Of a DNA stretch of 28,047 nucleotides, positions 1 through 9,270 are shown piece by piece. The position numbers and the translations under genes were made by a program. Origin of the DNA: Sphacelaria rigidula (Eukaryota > Phaeophyceae > Sphacelariales); contig CAXNAA020000105.1 in NCBI GenBank assembly GCA_964200075.2, forward strand, positions 1 through 28,047. The letters run 5' to 3'. Positions within the stretch are counted from its first letter, which is position 1. Every line of letters starts with the position of its first letter. The notes under the pieces were generated by a model. The model did no database searches. It saw nothing but the letters and a program-made list of their open reading frames with translations, and was not told the DNA's origin.

Positions 1-29
1 CGGTAAAATATATAAATAAATAGATAGAA

Positions 30-145
30 AGTGATATCGATATTGATACGTATCGACAAATATCGGATTGAGAAGCGGCGATACCGATACGCCGTATCGA
101 CCGATACTATCGAAATCGTATCGAGTATCGATATCCGATTTTCAA
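30..145. repeat. TATCGA/CGATA-rich degenerate array
   Basis: Many closely spaced copies of TATCGA, CGATAC and ATCGATAT, several of them self-complementary (GATATCGATATTGATAC, CGAGTATCGATATCCG). There is no fixed period. It looks like a decayed simple-sequence or satellite patch. Confidence 0.6.
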
Positions 146-1338
146 CACTGAAAACTAGGCTGTATACCTGCAAATGAGTCTGGGTGGTGAGATGGGCGAG
201 GGGGGATACGCTACGTACCCCGCTACAATACGGGGGGACTCGAACAGCACCAAGATCGCCAGATGAATGAATCACTCTGTGGTGTTATTCGGTGTGGAAT
301 TTATACATTGGGCGTAGCCGTGCTTGCCCCATTGAACCGTGTACTCCAACGTGGTAGAGTAGGTTGAACATCGTGATCCATACACGCTATATTGCCCAAC
401 GCATCGTACCTTGACTTACCGCGAAGTGCTTCTTGTGCCATGACTCAACATGGAATGTCGTTTCATACCGCGATAAAGATACAGAATATATAACATACCA
501 CAGTAAGGAAAGTGCTGCCGAGATTTGCTGCAAAGCTGTGTACAGTGCCAAGGTAGCTAGGTGATGCAGCTTCTAGTAGATTTAGTAAGGGAAAGCTGAC
601 AAGACTCACATATCAGGGGCAGTTGACCCAAATGAAAAAATTTGGTCTCACGTCCGTGCGCAGAATTTACTTTTTTCGTTTCAGGATTGGTGACACCTTG
701 AACTCGATTACCTCGACTCCCAACGCTGTCAGTCTCCTTCGTTCCCTTCAGCTCTCTGCCTTGACAAGAGGCCGTGCGTTCTATTCTGTGTTGGCCACAT
801 AATCGCCTGTGAAAAATATCTTCTTTCTTCTTTTGCCGCAGAACCAAGTGAACTTAACAGCCACGGTACATCCTCTGCTATACTGTCCGGTGAGACAGTA
901 GGTCTGTCTAGCGAGACAGTACCACACGACACGAGCATTCCTAACAAGTATCATGCCACAAAAAGATTGCATGAAAACAGCATGGTATCAGCTTCGTAGT
1001 TTTCTCGTCATACTTGCAACCCCCATCGTTTCTCGGGACGACTCCGCAGCCTCATGGGGTCGACTCATTGCTCCCCGGTACCGACCGCACTCTTCCTGTT
1101 GCAATAGATCAGTAATCCCGCCCCTCGTCGATACTCGCCGAATATTGTTTGCTGCTCGTGCTCTCAAGCTTTCAACGGCGGGAACACGGTCCTGCTAAAA
1201 TGTTTTTTACCGAATCTATTGCTATTCGAACCGGCAAACTGACGCTCCATTGACTTGTTGGTGTACGTGCTGGATCGCCATGACGTGGCGGCGCGATACT
1301 GCATCAAGACGTTCAAACAGCTCCATCCATGTCACATA
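146..1338. other. No feature recognised
   Basis: Only short overlapping open frames on both strands, none with recognisable protein content or splice context. No repeat shared with the rest of the window was seen. Confidence 0.5.
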
Positions 1339-1692
1339 GTGTGTGTGTTACCATCCCACCTATTCTGGACGCCGGTCTACACCTTTCCGAATATGTGGGC
1401 GCACCAACCGGGCTCACATAGGAGAAAGGTCAACACAGGGGTGTTCCTTTTTTCTTTTCTTCTAGTTTTCCACCTTCCTTGTGCGGTGCTTGCCTATCCG
1501 TTTTTATCTCGAAAGGGGTCCAGCGGTCCCTTTCCCTCGTCGACCGTTGAATCGCATTTGTGTACCCACGGCATGGTCACTCTCCACTGTTGGGCACTGT
1601 GTGAGAAAAATCCCAGATCCCTCCGAGATTCGAATCCCCGACCCAACCGTGAGGAGATTTCGAGGGTACCAACTGAGCGACCAGGGCGACCA
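1339..1692 (-). repeat. tRNA-derived SINE, family 1, copy 1
   Basis: Read on the minus strand, it begins GGTCGCCCTGGTCGCTCAG, with an A-box-like TGGTCGCTCAGTTGG (1683-1669) and a B box GGATTCGAATC (1637-1627), spaced as in a tRNA gene. A shared body follows, including TGCCCAACAGTGGAGAG, GGTCGACGAGGGA and GAAGGTGGAAAA. It ends TAGACCGGCGTCC...AACACACACAC. It matches the copies at 19194 and 24796 over nearly the whole length. The open frames here on both strands (for example 1255-1854 plus) are by-products of the element, not genes. Confidence 0.88.
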
Positions 1693-1970
1693 GACAGTAC
1701 ACAATCCATGAAAGCTCCACATGACAAAAATGTAGGTCGTTTCAGAACACTTGAACCCAGTTTACAGCGAGTTCGTATCGAAACAGATGGGATACGCTTT
1801 AACGCGAGGTCGATGATAGAAACGCACAACCACGCACTGCCAGCGCTTACGTGACGAATGAAGCGTTGGTCAACCGAACAACAACCGTGGGCATTTCGCC
1901 GAAATCTTCACCACACACACGCGGCCGTTCGGCTACCTCCATAAGAATCCTCTATCGCGAGTTTCATCCT

Positions 1971-2240
1971 CTCGAGGGTAAAATACCCTCCAGAGGGTAT
2001 TTCATCTCCAGGTACGGTCATAAACCAATCCTCTGGAGAGCATCTGATGCTCCGGTGACTTCTGAGGTCCGAGGCCCTCGAGAATAACAAAAACTATGGT
2101 GCTTTGGAGGGCCGCGCACCCTCCAAATTCCTCCGGAAGGATGCGCGGCCCTTCAGAGGCAAAACAAGCCTCTGGAGGCGTTGATCCCACTCTCTGGAGA
2201 GCCGCGCACCCTCTGAAGGCGTTTAATTCCTCTGGAGGCT
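1971..2240. repeat. Cluster of short palindromes and repeated GCCGCGCACCCTC units
   Basis: Contains AAATACCCTC-CA-GAGGGTATTT (1981-2002, perfect arms of 10) and TTTGGAGGG-7 nt-CCCTCCAAA (2103-2127). GGGCCGCGCA (2109-2118) is perfectly inverted as TGCGCGGCCC (2142-2151). AGAGGC/GCCTCT occurs at 2155-2173, CTCTGGAGAG near 2192, and a further direct GCCGCGCACCCTC near 2201. CCTCTGGAGG-type dyads recur about every 30-60 bp. No coding function is supported. Confidence 0.75.
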
Positions 2241-2259
2241 CGAACAGTTGGCCGGAACA

Positions 2260-3110
2260 GAGTATTTTTGGGGGTAGTCGAATGGCCGCGTGTGCAAAGC
2301 ATATATCACGCACGCCGAGCAATTACATGGGTGGGATAACGGTAGACGATAGATGAGTCGCACCGGGAAGATGACGAACTGGCAGATTCGTGGTGGAGCA
2401 ATCCAAAGTAAACTAAGTTATGGGTGGAATTGGTTTTTTCAAGACGGTACACTCTGCATATTATTGCACATATTGGACAGGCGTGTCACACAGATTTGCC
2501 GGCGCATCCGTGCGCTGCGCAGCATTGGTACTCGCTCCGGTACTCTACCTCAAGATACCTGTAATGAGAATATGCTACCCCTGCCGCACCGGTAGGCCAC
2601 TGTCGACAACCCAATCCACGAAGGAAGTGTCGGGAATATCAATATCAAATGACATACCAACATCGCACGCGACTCAAACCTAACTACACTCGACAAGACC
2701 GGATACTGGGGTGGAGAAAAAATCCACTGCATCGTACTCTTTCAGACGAATAGGAAACGCATAGTTAGTGGAACAGCTTGTGAGCAAGCACAATGAACCG
2801 CAGCTCGTGGCGCACCGACAAAAAAGGGTGGCGTTGAACTTGCTGGGAGCGGTACCATGCATCAGTGGGCAGTGGATGTATTACATTGTTATGATTTTTA
2901 CGACAGCATCGAGGTACCCGACGTACATAAGACGATCTACCTCAAGCAACGCCACAAAGCCTGCGCGGCGTCACCATACATTTGCCTTACGGCTTCTTTT
3001 GGCAGCAATGATTCCAGCATAAGTCATCCTAACGGTAGTTGAATACATTTGCCTGAACCCATTGTATTTTCGGAGCCTTTATCCTCGACTGAACCATTGC
3101 CGTCACTCAC
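2260..3110. other. No feature recognised
   Basis: This would be 3' of the last intact propeller exon, but no further blade, terminal exon, stop context or polyadenylation signal could be assigned. Open frames of 60-87 codons are compatible with chance. Confidence 0.45.
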
Positions 3111-3281
3111 CTGCCAGTGCCATACCACGACGCCGTTAGAGTCCAGCTTGACAGCCGCGAAATCTGAATAACCCAGATTAGGTGACGCCCAGTCACCACG
3201 CGTGTAACCGGCCAAGACCACGGAGTCATCGTCACCCCCCAGCGTCGCCGCGAGGATGTAGTCATTATCGCTTGTCCCGTT
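3111..3281 (-). CDS. SBBP beta-propeller blade exon (57 residues)
   Basis: Internal exon of a repeat protein. Read on the minus strand it follows an acceptor ending CTGACAG and stops at TGGCAG|GTGAGT, a strong donor. The 171 bp start and end in phase 0. It begins NGTSDNDYILAAT, has VVLAGYTRGDW in the middle and ends DFAAVKLDSNGVVVWHWQ. The Asp-Phe-Ala-Ala-Val-Lys-Leu-Asp-x-x-Gly core with Trp-x-Trp is the signature of SBBP-type beta-propeller repeats, and three neighbouring exons match it column by column. In this family each such unit forms one blade of a propeller, usually in secreted or surface proteins; that role is inferred here, as no signal peptide or other domain is in view. It is the last intact blade exon seen before the low-coordinate end of the window; no terminal exon or stop was found. 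Confidence 0.8.
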
Positions 3282-3858
3282 CTGTCAGACACAATATGAC
3301 CATGACATAAAATGTTGGAAAAACAACAGGACACACACGCGATGACTGATGTACTGAATACCTGATCATTTTCACGGGGATAGATAAAATCGTATACTTC
3401 AAAGAGCTTGTACAGCGCACACCTGCCTTTGAACACACATGGGCAAAGACATATTTGCAGTGCACATTACACTACAAAAAAAGTGCCCGGAGTTTCCGCC
3501 GTCACAGGGCGTACACGATAGCGTACTCAACACCACTGCTGTCGACGCGTACTTGCTCTAGATAGTATCAAATTCTCATTAAGCTCATATCCTGGTCCCC
3601 GACTGATGCGGATACGTTTTGTGGATACATCTACTGGCAACATGTAGGGCACGCTGTGCGTCGATTCGTCCGTGATAGTCCAGCACCGTCGATACTAAAC
3701 GCAGTGCATTCCGGCACCACCAGGAGACGAGCACCATTCCTCTGTGCGGAACAAATTCACTTTGCTTGCATGTTCGACAGTTGACTTTCCCACGTAAGTA
3801 CACTGTAATATATGAACTACCCCTTTCATCTCGCTGTGTAGGGCTAGTTTTGCCCTGC
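3282..3858 (-). other. Intron between blade exons (577 bp)
   Basis: This spans the GC donor at 3858-3857 and the CTGACAG acceptor ending at 3282. No second gene was seen. At about 3480-3425 (minus) a GTAGTGTAATGTGCACTG stretch leading to AAAGGCAG|GTGTGCG faintly resembles the end of a blade exon, but it has stops and is too degenerate to call. Confidence 0.6.
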
Positions 3859-4029
3859 CTGCCACTTCCAGACCACAAGCCCATCAGAATTCAGCTTTGT
3901 GGCGCAAAAGTCGTCATAGCCGGAGTTGTTCGCTGCCCAGTCCCCGTAGGTGTACCCAGCCAATACTACCGAGTCCAGCTCGACAGCAACCGAGGACGTG
4001 ATATGATCAGGGCGATCGGCATCGCCATC
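3859..4029 (-). CDS. SBBP beta-propeller blade exon with GC donor (57 residues)
   Basis: Phase-0 exon of 171 bp, the same length as the blade exons at 3111 and 5603. It follows a TTTTGCTGACAG acceptor. It begins DGDADRPDHITSS, contains VVLAGYTYGDWAANNSGYDD and ends LNSDGLVVWKWQ. The core Asp-Phe-Ala-Ala-Val-Lys-Leu has become Asp-Phe-Cys-Ala-Thr-Lys-Leu. The base after TGGCAG is GC, not GT (CAG|GCAGGG), so splicing would need a GC-AG intron. If the GC donor is not used the exon could be skipped without changing frame. Conservation of length, frame and blade residues argues that the exon is functional or only recently disabled. Blade function is inferred from family resemblance. Confidence 0.72.
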
Positions 4030-5602
4030 CTGTCAGCAAAATTGCCAAAACGAAAAAAGCGCAGCAACAACATGCAAAATGAACAACACGGAGGAAGAAC
4101 GAAGGACGAAAGGTTATTCATGTTCAGCAAAAAGAAATTGTCCGAGGGCAGGATAAAACAAGACACAAATATAATTAAAACGTGGCAGCCTTCTTGTACA
4201 AGGTCGTGTTCCTCTCGACGCCTCAATGGTGGGAAGAAATCAGCACACGACAGGAATAAAAGTATGAAGACATAGTTACACGATGAAGAACGAAATATCA
4301 GCGGCAGTGGGAGCAACACGAGAACAGAGAAGGGACGCGTTGAGGCATTTAGGTGTGTACGAGATATGGCCGTTCACGGGGAGCGAATCAAGACGGCACG
4401 TGCAAAAATTACTATTATACTCGTACCTTTTACTTCCTTCGAGGATCATCTCCAACCAAGGGCTGGCGTTTCACTGTACTTTTACGGGACGCAGTCGACG
4501 AACGGTACAGGAAAGAAATGACTCGTGTGCCGCGGAACAACTTGTCCTGCGCCACCGCCATTTGACCTACCTCTCCGCACGGACTCCGAATCAAAATTGA
4601 AACTCTTTGCGTTGCAGTATCTGGTGGGAGGCTGCGACGACTATGTGGCACTTGACATCGAGAGCTTGGAGAAAGATTTCCAAGGCTTTTCACGTGTAAA
4701 GAAAAGCCTCGCATGGTCGTCTTTTGAAGCGGGTACAAGTTTGATATGAACACCTTTGAGCCTGGCGGCAAAAGTGAATATCTCACATGACCATCTTTGA
4801 TCGTATTGAATCGGTTGAGGAGTATGGCAGTGAAACGACACGTGTTATGCAGGTCATGTGAAAAGATAGCCTTGGAGGCTTCCTGCGTGGGCGATACAAA
4901 CGTGTTCTCGATGATTGTAAGGTGTTAGCACTGGTGGGAGGCTACGTTGATCATTATGGCCATAAAGCCTACAGCATGACTGAGCCCCGATTTAGAACGC
5001 CGTAGGCACATTGGTGTATGCCCACGACTGCCATTTCTTACGTCATGATATCGTTCGAGACAAACTCGATACCGAATTCTTGAGACCAAGCGGATATTGA
5101 TTGATGATCCATCTAAAACCCAATCAGTGTATGTTTGGTTTCATGAGCTTTTGATTCGAGTTGCGTTTCAAGATCTGCATCTTGGATGGAAATATCTAGC
5201 GGAGGGGAGAGGGGGAGGGAGGACGTTGCTGACATCGTCGAGGCACGCGTCGCTACTGGAATCTTCGGGAATCATATTGACAAGAAATGTATGTAAATGA
5301 TCCACGAACGTTCTAAACGACGGCGCGCGTGAGTAAGGGCTAGCTCAAACAAATTAGCGTGTGGGCCGGCGTGACGAAGTACGGATTGGTGTTTGAGGGA
5401 CTTAAATGGTATCCAGTGTTTCCGTACACGCGAGCATGTACATGAGGACCTCCCAGAATTCTCTGCGGAATCATATGTTGCTCCTATAAATCACGCGCGT
5501 GTGCATCACCAAGTGGTTCGTTCCTTGACACTATGTTGCAAAACGTTAGAGCGTGAAATTTATATGCTGTTACTGTATATATGTCGTGACGGTAGTTTGC
5601 AC
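4030..5602 (-). other. Intron between blade exons (1573 bp)
   Basis: This spans the GTGCAA donor at 5602 to the CTGACAG acceptor at 4030. It contains only short chance ORFs. A CTGGTGGGAGGCT motif occurs twice on the plus strand, near 4620 and 4930, with little similarity beyond it. No transposable element was recognised. Confidence 0.6.
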
Positions 5603-5773
5603 CTGCCATCTCCACATCTCCTTTCCGCTGGCATCTAGCTTCACTGCAGCGAAATCGTCGTACTCTTCAACGTTCGTTGCGTTCCATGAGCCAGACGTGC
5701 TTCCCGCCAAGACGACGCAGTCATCTTCCACGATGGATGCAGCCTGCAAGATGTCCTCCGCTGACGTGCCGTC
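5603..5773 (-). CDS. SBBP beta-propeller blade exon (57 residues)
   Basis: Phase-0 exon of 171 bp between an AAAG acceptor (weak polypyrimidine context) and a TGGCAG|GTGCAA donor. It begins DGTSAEDILQAAS, has VVLAGSTSGSWNATN in the middle and ends DFAAVKLDASGKEMWRWQ. It aligns without gaps to the exons at 3111 and 3859, with the same boundary between Trp-x-Trp-Gln and the Asn/Asp-Gly start of the next blade. An open frame continues on both sides, but the sharp loss of similarity at the AG and GT marks the exon ends. The intron separating it from the exon at 3859 is 1573 bp. It most likely encodes one blade of a multi-blade extracellular or surface propeller; cellular location is not shown by the sequence. 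Confidence 0.78.
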
Positions 5774-5984
5774 CTTTCGTATTTTTGAAGACGGAAGGGC
5801 GCACGTAGACATTACCGTCATGGAAGAGCGATTAAGATATGAAACAAGAGTCATCCTCACGTAATCTGCAGGACAGCGCGCTATATACTCAACGGGCCCA
5901 TATCTTAAACGTCCACTCGGAGCCTGTCTTCTTGGGGACGACTGAAACGCGCTCGAAATGAGCGCTTTTTCAAGTTCACCCTGT

Positions 5985-6045
5985 AACTGACTGGTCGCGG
6001 CAATATCACTGTATACAAAGCCCGCCAAAACGTCAAGATTCTGCC
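5985..6045 (-). pseudogene. Decayed SBBP blade exon
   Basis: The minus strand reads LDVLAGFVYSDIAATSQ, closely matching the VVLAGYTYGDWAA centre of the intact blades. The flanking parts of the blade (the Asn-Gly start and the Trp-x-Trp-Gln end with a GT donor) cannot be found in frame. It lies inside the intron between two intact exons on the same strand, as expected for a dead exon duplicate. The match is short, so chance is not fully excluded. Confidence 0.4.
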
Positions 6046-7597
6046 ATGGTCTTGAAGCCCAGATGAACATTTCGAAATCCGATGGTCTGTACATGGATCT
6101 CGTGTGGCTTCACGGGAATAGATCAATGGGGGCGCGTGCACTGATGTGTGCATAAGCATGAGCCTCTGAAGCCAACTGCTCCCGGCTGAGCAAAGCGTAG
6201 CTCGTGCTGTGGATATTGATTAGATGAGCGTGGTCTCGTTGCTTCAGGTCAAATCTGTTCATGATTGAAGGACATAGAATCGTTCAGGCGAAAAGGTGCC
6301 GAAGCCAACGCGCACAACCTTCAACAATGTGTTTCTGGCAACATCTTTTGGTCGCACACCGTGGCCTCTTTTCCAACACCAACACCGATTCCCATTACAC
6401 AAAACCTCGTATGTATGTGTAGATATGGACACGGATAAGCGCCAGACCTACAGGGCTTGTACTGCGGACGTCGGGAGGTGTTCGGTTAGGGCGCTACTGT
6501 AGGTAAAAGGTGGTTCGGTCGCATTTTCGGTGCCCCATGCCCAAGTTGTTGGGCAAACGGTCGGCGCAAGAAAATGAGATGTTGGGAATATTTGGACATG
6601 TAAGGACAAACATCCGTTTTTGATCATCCGTAAGGCTGTTGTTCATGGGCAAAAATGACGATAAGATCTCGATTCAACCCTCGTGATTGTCTGCGACATA
6701 CATGGTGATGTTGTTTTCCACTGAGGGAGTCCATATGCGCTAGCATGGACATTTGCGATAAGTCCAGTTACAATGTACGAGTTCTCCAATGGCAAAGATT
6801 CGGCAAGCTCCACAATCAAACGCTTCATCACGTCATACGTTTACTAAAACCACTATTATACACATTCCTTTTCAGCCCATGTACGCCTCATGATAGAGCT
6901 TGTGGCCTGATGTTTTTTTCATAACATAAGCAACCTGCGTCCACCGAGGTATACAACCCGGTGTCAGAACTTTTGTATACGAATGTTCTGCACTGAAGAT
7001 CTCCAAGTTCTTCGCTGCCAAATGGCTAACGCCACAATGCTTGAACGGTAAGGATCCCAAAATGATCGTAGTCGAGGGAGTAGGTCAAACTCGTTTGCTT
7101 CTCGTCTCGATAGACACGGCCTTACCATTATAGAAAGCGATGGCTTGTGATTCAGGAGGGTATCAAGAATCAAAACGGGTGACACACTTATAGTGTCAAC
7201 ACTGGATAAACGTACCTACTTACAAGTATGGTAAACCTGCTAACCGAACGCAGTGCTGCTTGTCATGTTTCCCTTGGCATATATTGCCATCTTGAAGCAA
7301 GGAAACATCGGGCAGTCCACCGGCGTATGGTAGTCGGCGGATTTATTATTTTCTATGTAGTTGAGGAGAATATTCTACAAACACGTGCGGAGCACGTTGC
7401 GCTCAGAACGTCGAGCCCAAATGCATGACGAGGCCCATAATGGACTTGTTGATGTTATGCTGTTGAGAATGTTTTCAACATGGTGGGTAGAGGGGAATCG
7501 ACAATACTTTAGCCACGACTACGTCCACAACCACGACGCTGCTACACGGTAAACTTCCAGTAAGTAGCATCTCCGTGTACACCAGATCGTAACCTCA

Positions 7598-7905
7598 AGG
7601 GTAGTCTAATGGTACAACTGACACTATTCGACGGAAAAATATGGGTTCGCTTCCCGCCAGATGCCTCTGGTCTGGCTTTTTACTCAGAAGCTTTTGACTT
7701 CCGCCATTGACGTCATTGTCAATGAAAACATCATGACGTGAGTAGCAACAAGAGTCGGTTTGGCTGAGTTCATTAGACGGCAGTCGTCGCCGTGCGGGAG
7801 GGCTGGTCATGATCCAATCTGCGCTACCAAAGTGTGAGATGTGCACCTGGGGAAAGGTGAGTTGGTTCGTTGTGACCCCGGACTCGTCCGGAGAAATGGT
7901 TGAAA
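7598..7905 (+). repeat. SINE-like repeat, family 2, copy 1
   Basis: It starts with a tRNA-like segment: TAGTCTAATGGTACAACTG (A box, 7602-) and GGGTTCGCTTCCCGCCAG (B box, 7643-). It shares CCAGATGC, GGTCATGATCCAA and CGGACTCGTCC in the same order with the copy at 8371. The copies are well diverged. No poly-A or simple tail was recognised, and the boundaries are approximate. Confidence 0.65.
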
Positions 7906-8370
7906 TTTGAAGTTTGAAAAACCGGAAGTTTTCGTCTGATCCTGCGCTATTCTATAGAGTATACAATCGTCCTGCACCAAGGACTGTAGAGCCTGCTCAT
8001 CCCGAATGAAGGTTGAAGCCCTTTCTCGTGGCGACATTATACCGCACGTATAGTTTGTCAATCCGACATCATCCGGTCAAGTTGTACCGTAGAGTTCCAT
8101 CAAGCCTCCGCAGTGGGCAAGTGAAAAAAAAGGATGGATTCCGTCACTCAGCGAGTTTTTAAGGGATCCCTGTAACTTCGCCGGATGCTGTTGGATCGAC
8201 GACCTACACACGGCATGTTGCTGCAACGAGTAAGAATATCAACCTTTATTCGGGGTGCATTGACTGTAAAGTCATTCATGCAGGCCAGCTGTACGAACTA
8301 GAAAACGGCCCAGGATCCGACCAAAAGGTGGCGATCTTGTTTGACACGAATATGCTGTCGGTTGCCGCCG

Positions 8371-8695
8371 CGCCCCGGTGATGTAATGGTACAACTGAAA
8401 ACGTTAGGTGGGAACAACGTGGATTCGATCCCTGCCAGATGCGTTTGGTTTGGGCTTTTCTGCGAAATATCGAAAATCGAACTATCGAACTACCGAAATA
8501 TCTCATTCCTGCCCTTGAAAGCGTGGGGACTTACGTAGCGACGAGTGTTCATTTGACTCGGTTTGTTTGGCGTAAGCCAACGCGGTGTGGGTGTGCTGAT
8601 GGTCATGATCCAAATCGCGACATCAAACGTAATGCGCGTACTTTGGGTAAGATCGGTTGATTCCTTGAGATCACGGACTCGTCCCGAGGAAGGAG
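8371..8695 (+). repeat. SINE-like repeat, family 2, copy 2
   Basis: tRNA-like head: TGATGTAATGGTACAACTG (A box, 8379-) and GGATTCGATCCCTGCCAG (B box, 8421-). It is collinear with the copy at 7598 through CCAGATGCGTTTGG, GGTCATGATCCAA (about 8602) and CACGGACTCGTCCC (8672-). It lies 770 bp downstream of copy 1 in the same orientation, both within the long propeller intron. Confidence 0.65.
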
Positions 8696-8957
8696 GGCGA
8701 TAAAAAGTGCGACCAAGAAAACAGTTAAAGTAACAGCACAGTAGCGGTCGAAGTTAACGTGGATGGATAAATACCACCGCTGGGGAACTCTGAGGAACTA
8801 CTATGGACCTTCACAGCCCAACATTACGGAGCTTCACAGCCCAACTGTCGAAATCAAGGATACGGGCCATCTCGGAGCTCACTACGCTACGCTACTGCCA
8901 AGTAGCACGTAAAGACCATTCAGTTGTAGCGTACTATATTTGAACTGAAGAGCGCAC

Positions 8958-9137
8958 CTGCCAACTCCACAGCCAGTTCCCATCGCCGTCAAGCTTTACC
9001 GCGGCGAAATCATTGCCGCCGAACTCATCGCCTTTGTTAATCGCTGCGAAATCCCATTTGGTGCGCCCGGCCAAAATAACCACGCCGTCGCTGTTCATGG
9101 TCGCAGCGAGCATCGCGTCGTCGCTGGTGCTTCCATT
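8958..9137 (-). CDS. SBBP beta-propeller blade exon (60 residues)
   Basis: Phase-0 exon of 180 bp, three codons longer than its three relatives, preceded by GGTGTAACAG and followed by TGGCAG|GTGCGC. It begins NGSTSDDAMLAATM, continues VVILAGRTKWDFAA and ends DFAAVKLDGDGNWLWSWQ. The extra length lies at the start (Asn-Gly-Ser-Thr-Ser) and in the variable loop before Gly-Gly-Asn-Asp-Phe, where propeller repeats commonly tolerate insertions. It is the most 5' intact blade exon seen. A 3184-bp intron separates it from the exon at 5603. Upstream on this strand only decayed blade fragments were found, and no start codon or signal peptide could be assigned. Confidence 0.78.
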
Positions 9138-9240
9138 CTGTTACACCGGGATTGGCATCATACAACAACGCAAACACAGGTTTCTTGTCATGATTTCGAA
9201 ACAAGTGTAGGTGTTATGTGCCGCAGCCACCGTCCCGCAC

Positions 9241-9270
9241 CTGCCACCGTCGCCGCCGCGAATTACAAAT
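9241..9270 (-). pseudogene. Exon-end fragment of an SBBP blade with internal deletion
   Basis: The minus strand ends TTCGCGGCGG then CGACGGTGGCAG|GTGCGG. The first part matches Asp-Phe-Ala-Ala, and the second matches Arg-Trp-Gln plus a donor, but the roughly 30 bases that should encode Val-Lys-Leu-Asp-x-x-Gly are missing. It lies about 100 bp upstream of the intact exon at 8958-9137. It is read as a deleted exon duplicate. Confidence 0.35.

Larger units (their letters stand above)
5774..8957 (-). other. Long intron holding SINE-like repeats and a blade relic (3184 bp)
   Basis: This runs from the GTGCGC donor at 8957 to the AAAG acceptor at 5774. It holds two tandemly arranged SINE-like copies (7598-7905 and 8371-8695), a degraded blade exon near 5985-6045, and a short direct repeat of CTTCACAGCCCAAC at about 8811-8845. 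Between about 6640 and 7165 the minus strand has protein-like text broken by stops, which I could not identify. Confidence 0.5.

Noticed and set aside
1255-1854. Longest plus-strand open frame (199 codons)
   Set aside because: It runs across SINE copy 1 in reverse; the conserved peptide inside it is an antisense reading of the element's B box and body, also seen at the other SINE copies.
3766-4275. 169-codon plus-strand open frame
   Set aside because: It is the antisense shadow of the blade exon at 3859-4029 plus intron.
4620-4970. Plus-strand propeller blades at the CTGGTGGGAGGCT repeats
   Set aside because: DDYVALDIESL looked superficially blade-like, but the Trp-x-Trp end, exon borders and match to the intact blades are missing.
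5570-6094. 174-codon minus-strand open frame as a single gene
   Set aside because: It is chance readthrough joining the blade exon at 5603-5773 to intron sequence; similarity stops exactly at the AG and GT.
7602-7660. Functional tRNA gene (also at 8379-8435)
   Set aside because: A- and B-box-like motifs are present but the stems do not pair as a cloverleaf by eye, and each is embedded in a longer shared repeat, so SINE heads are more likely.
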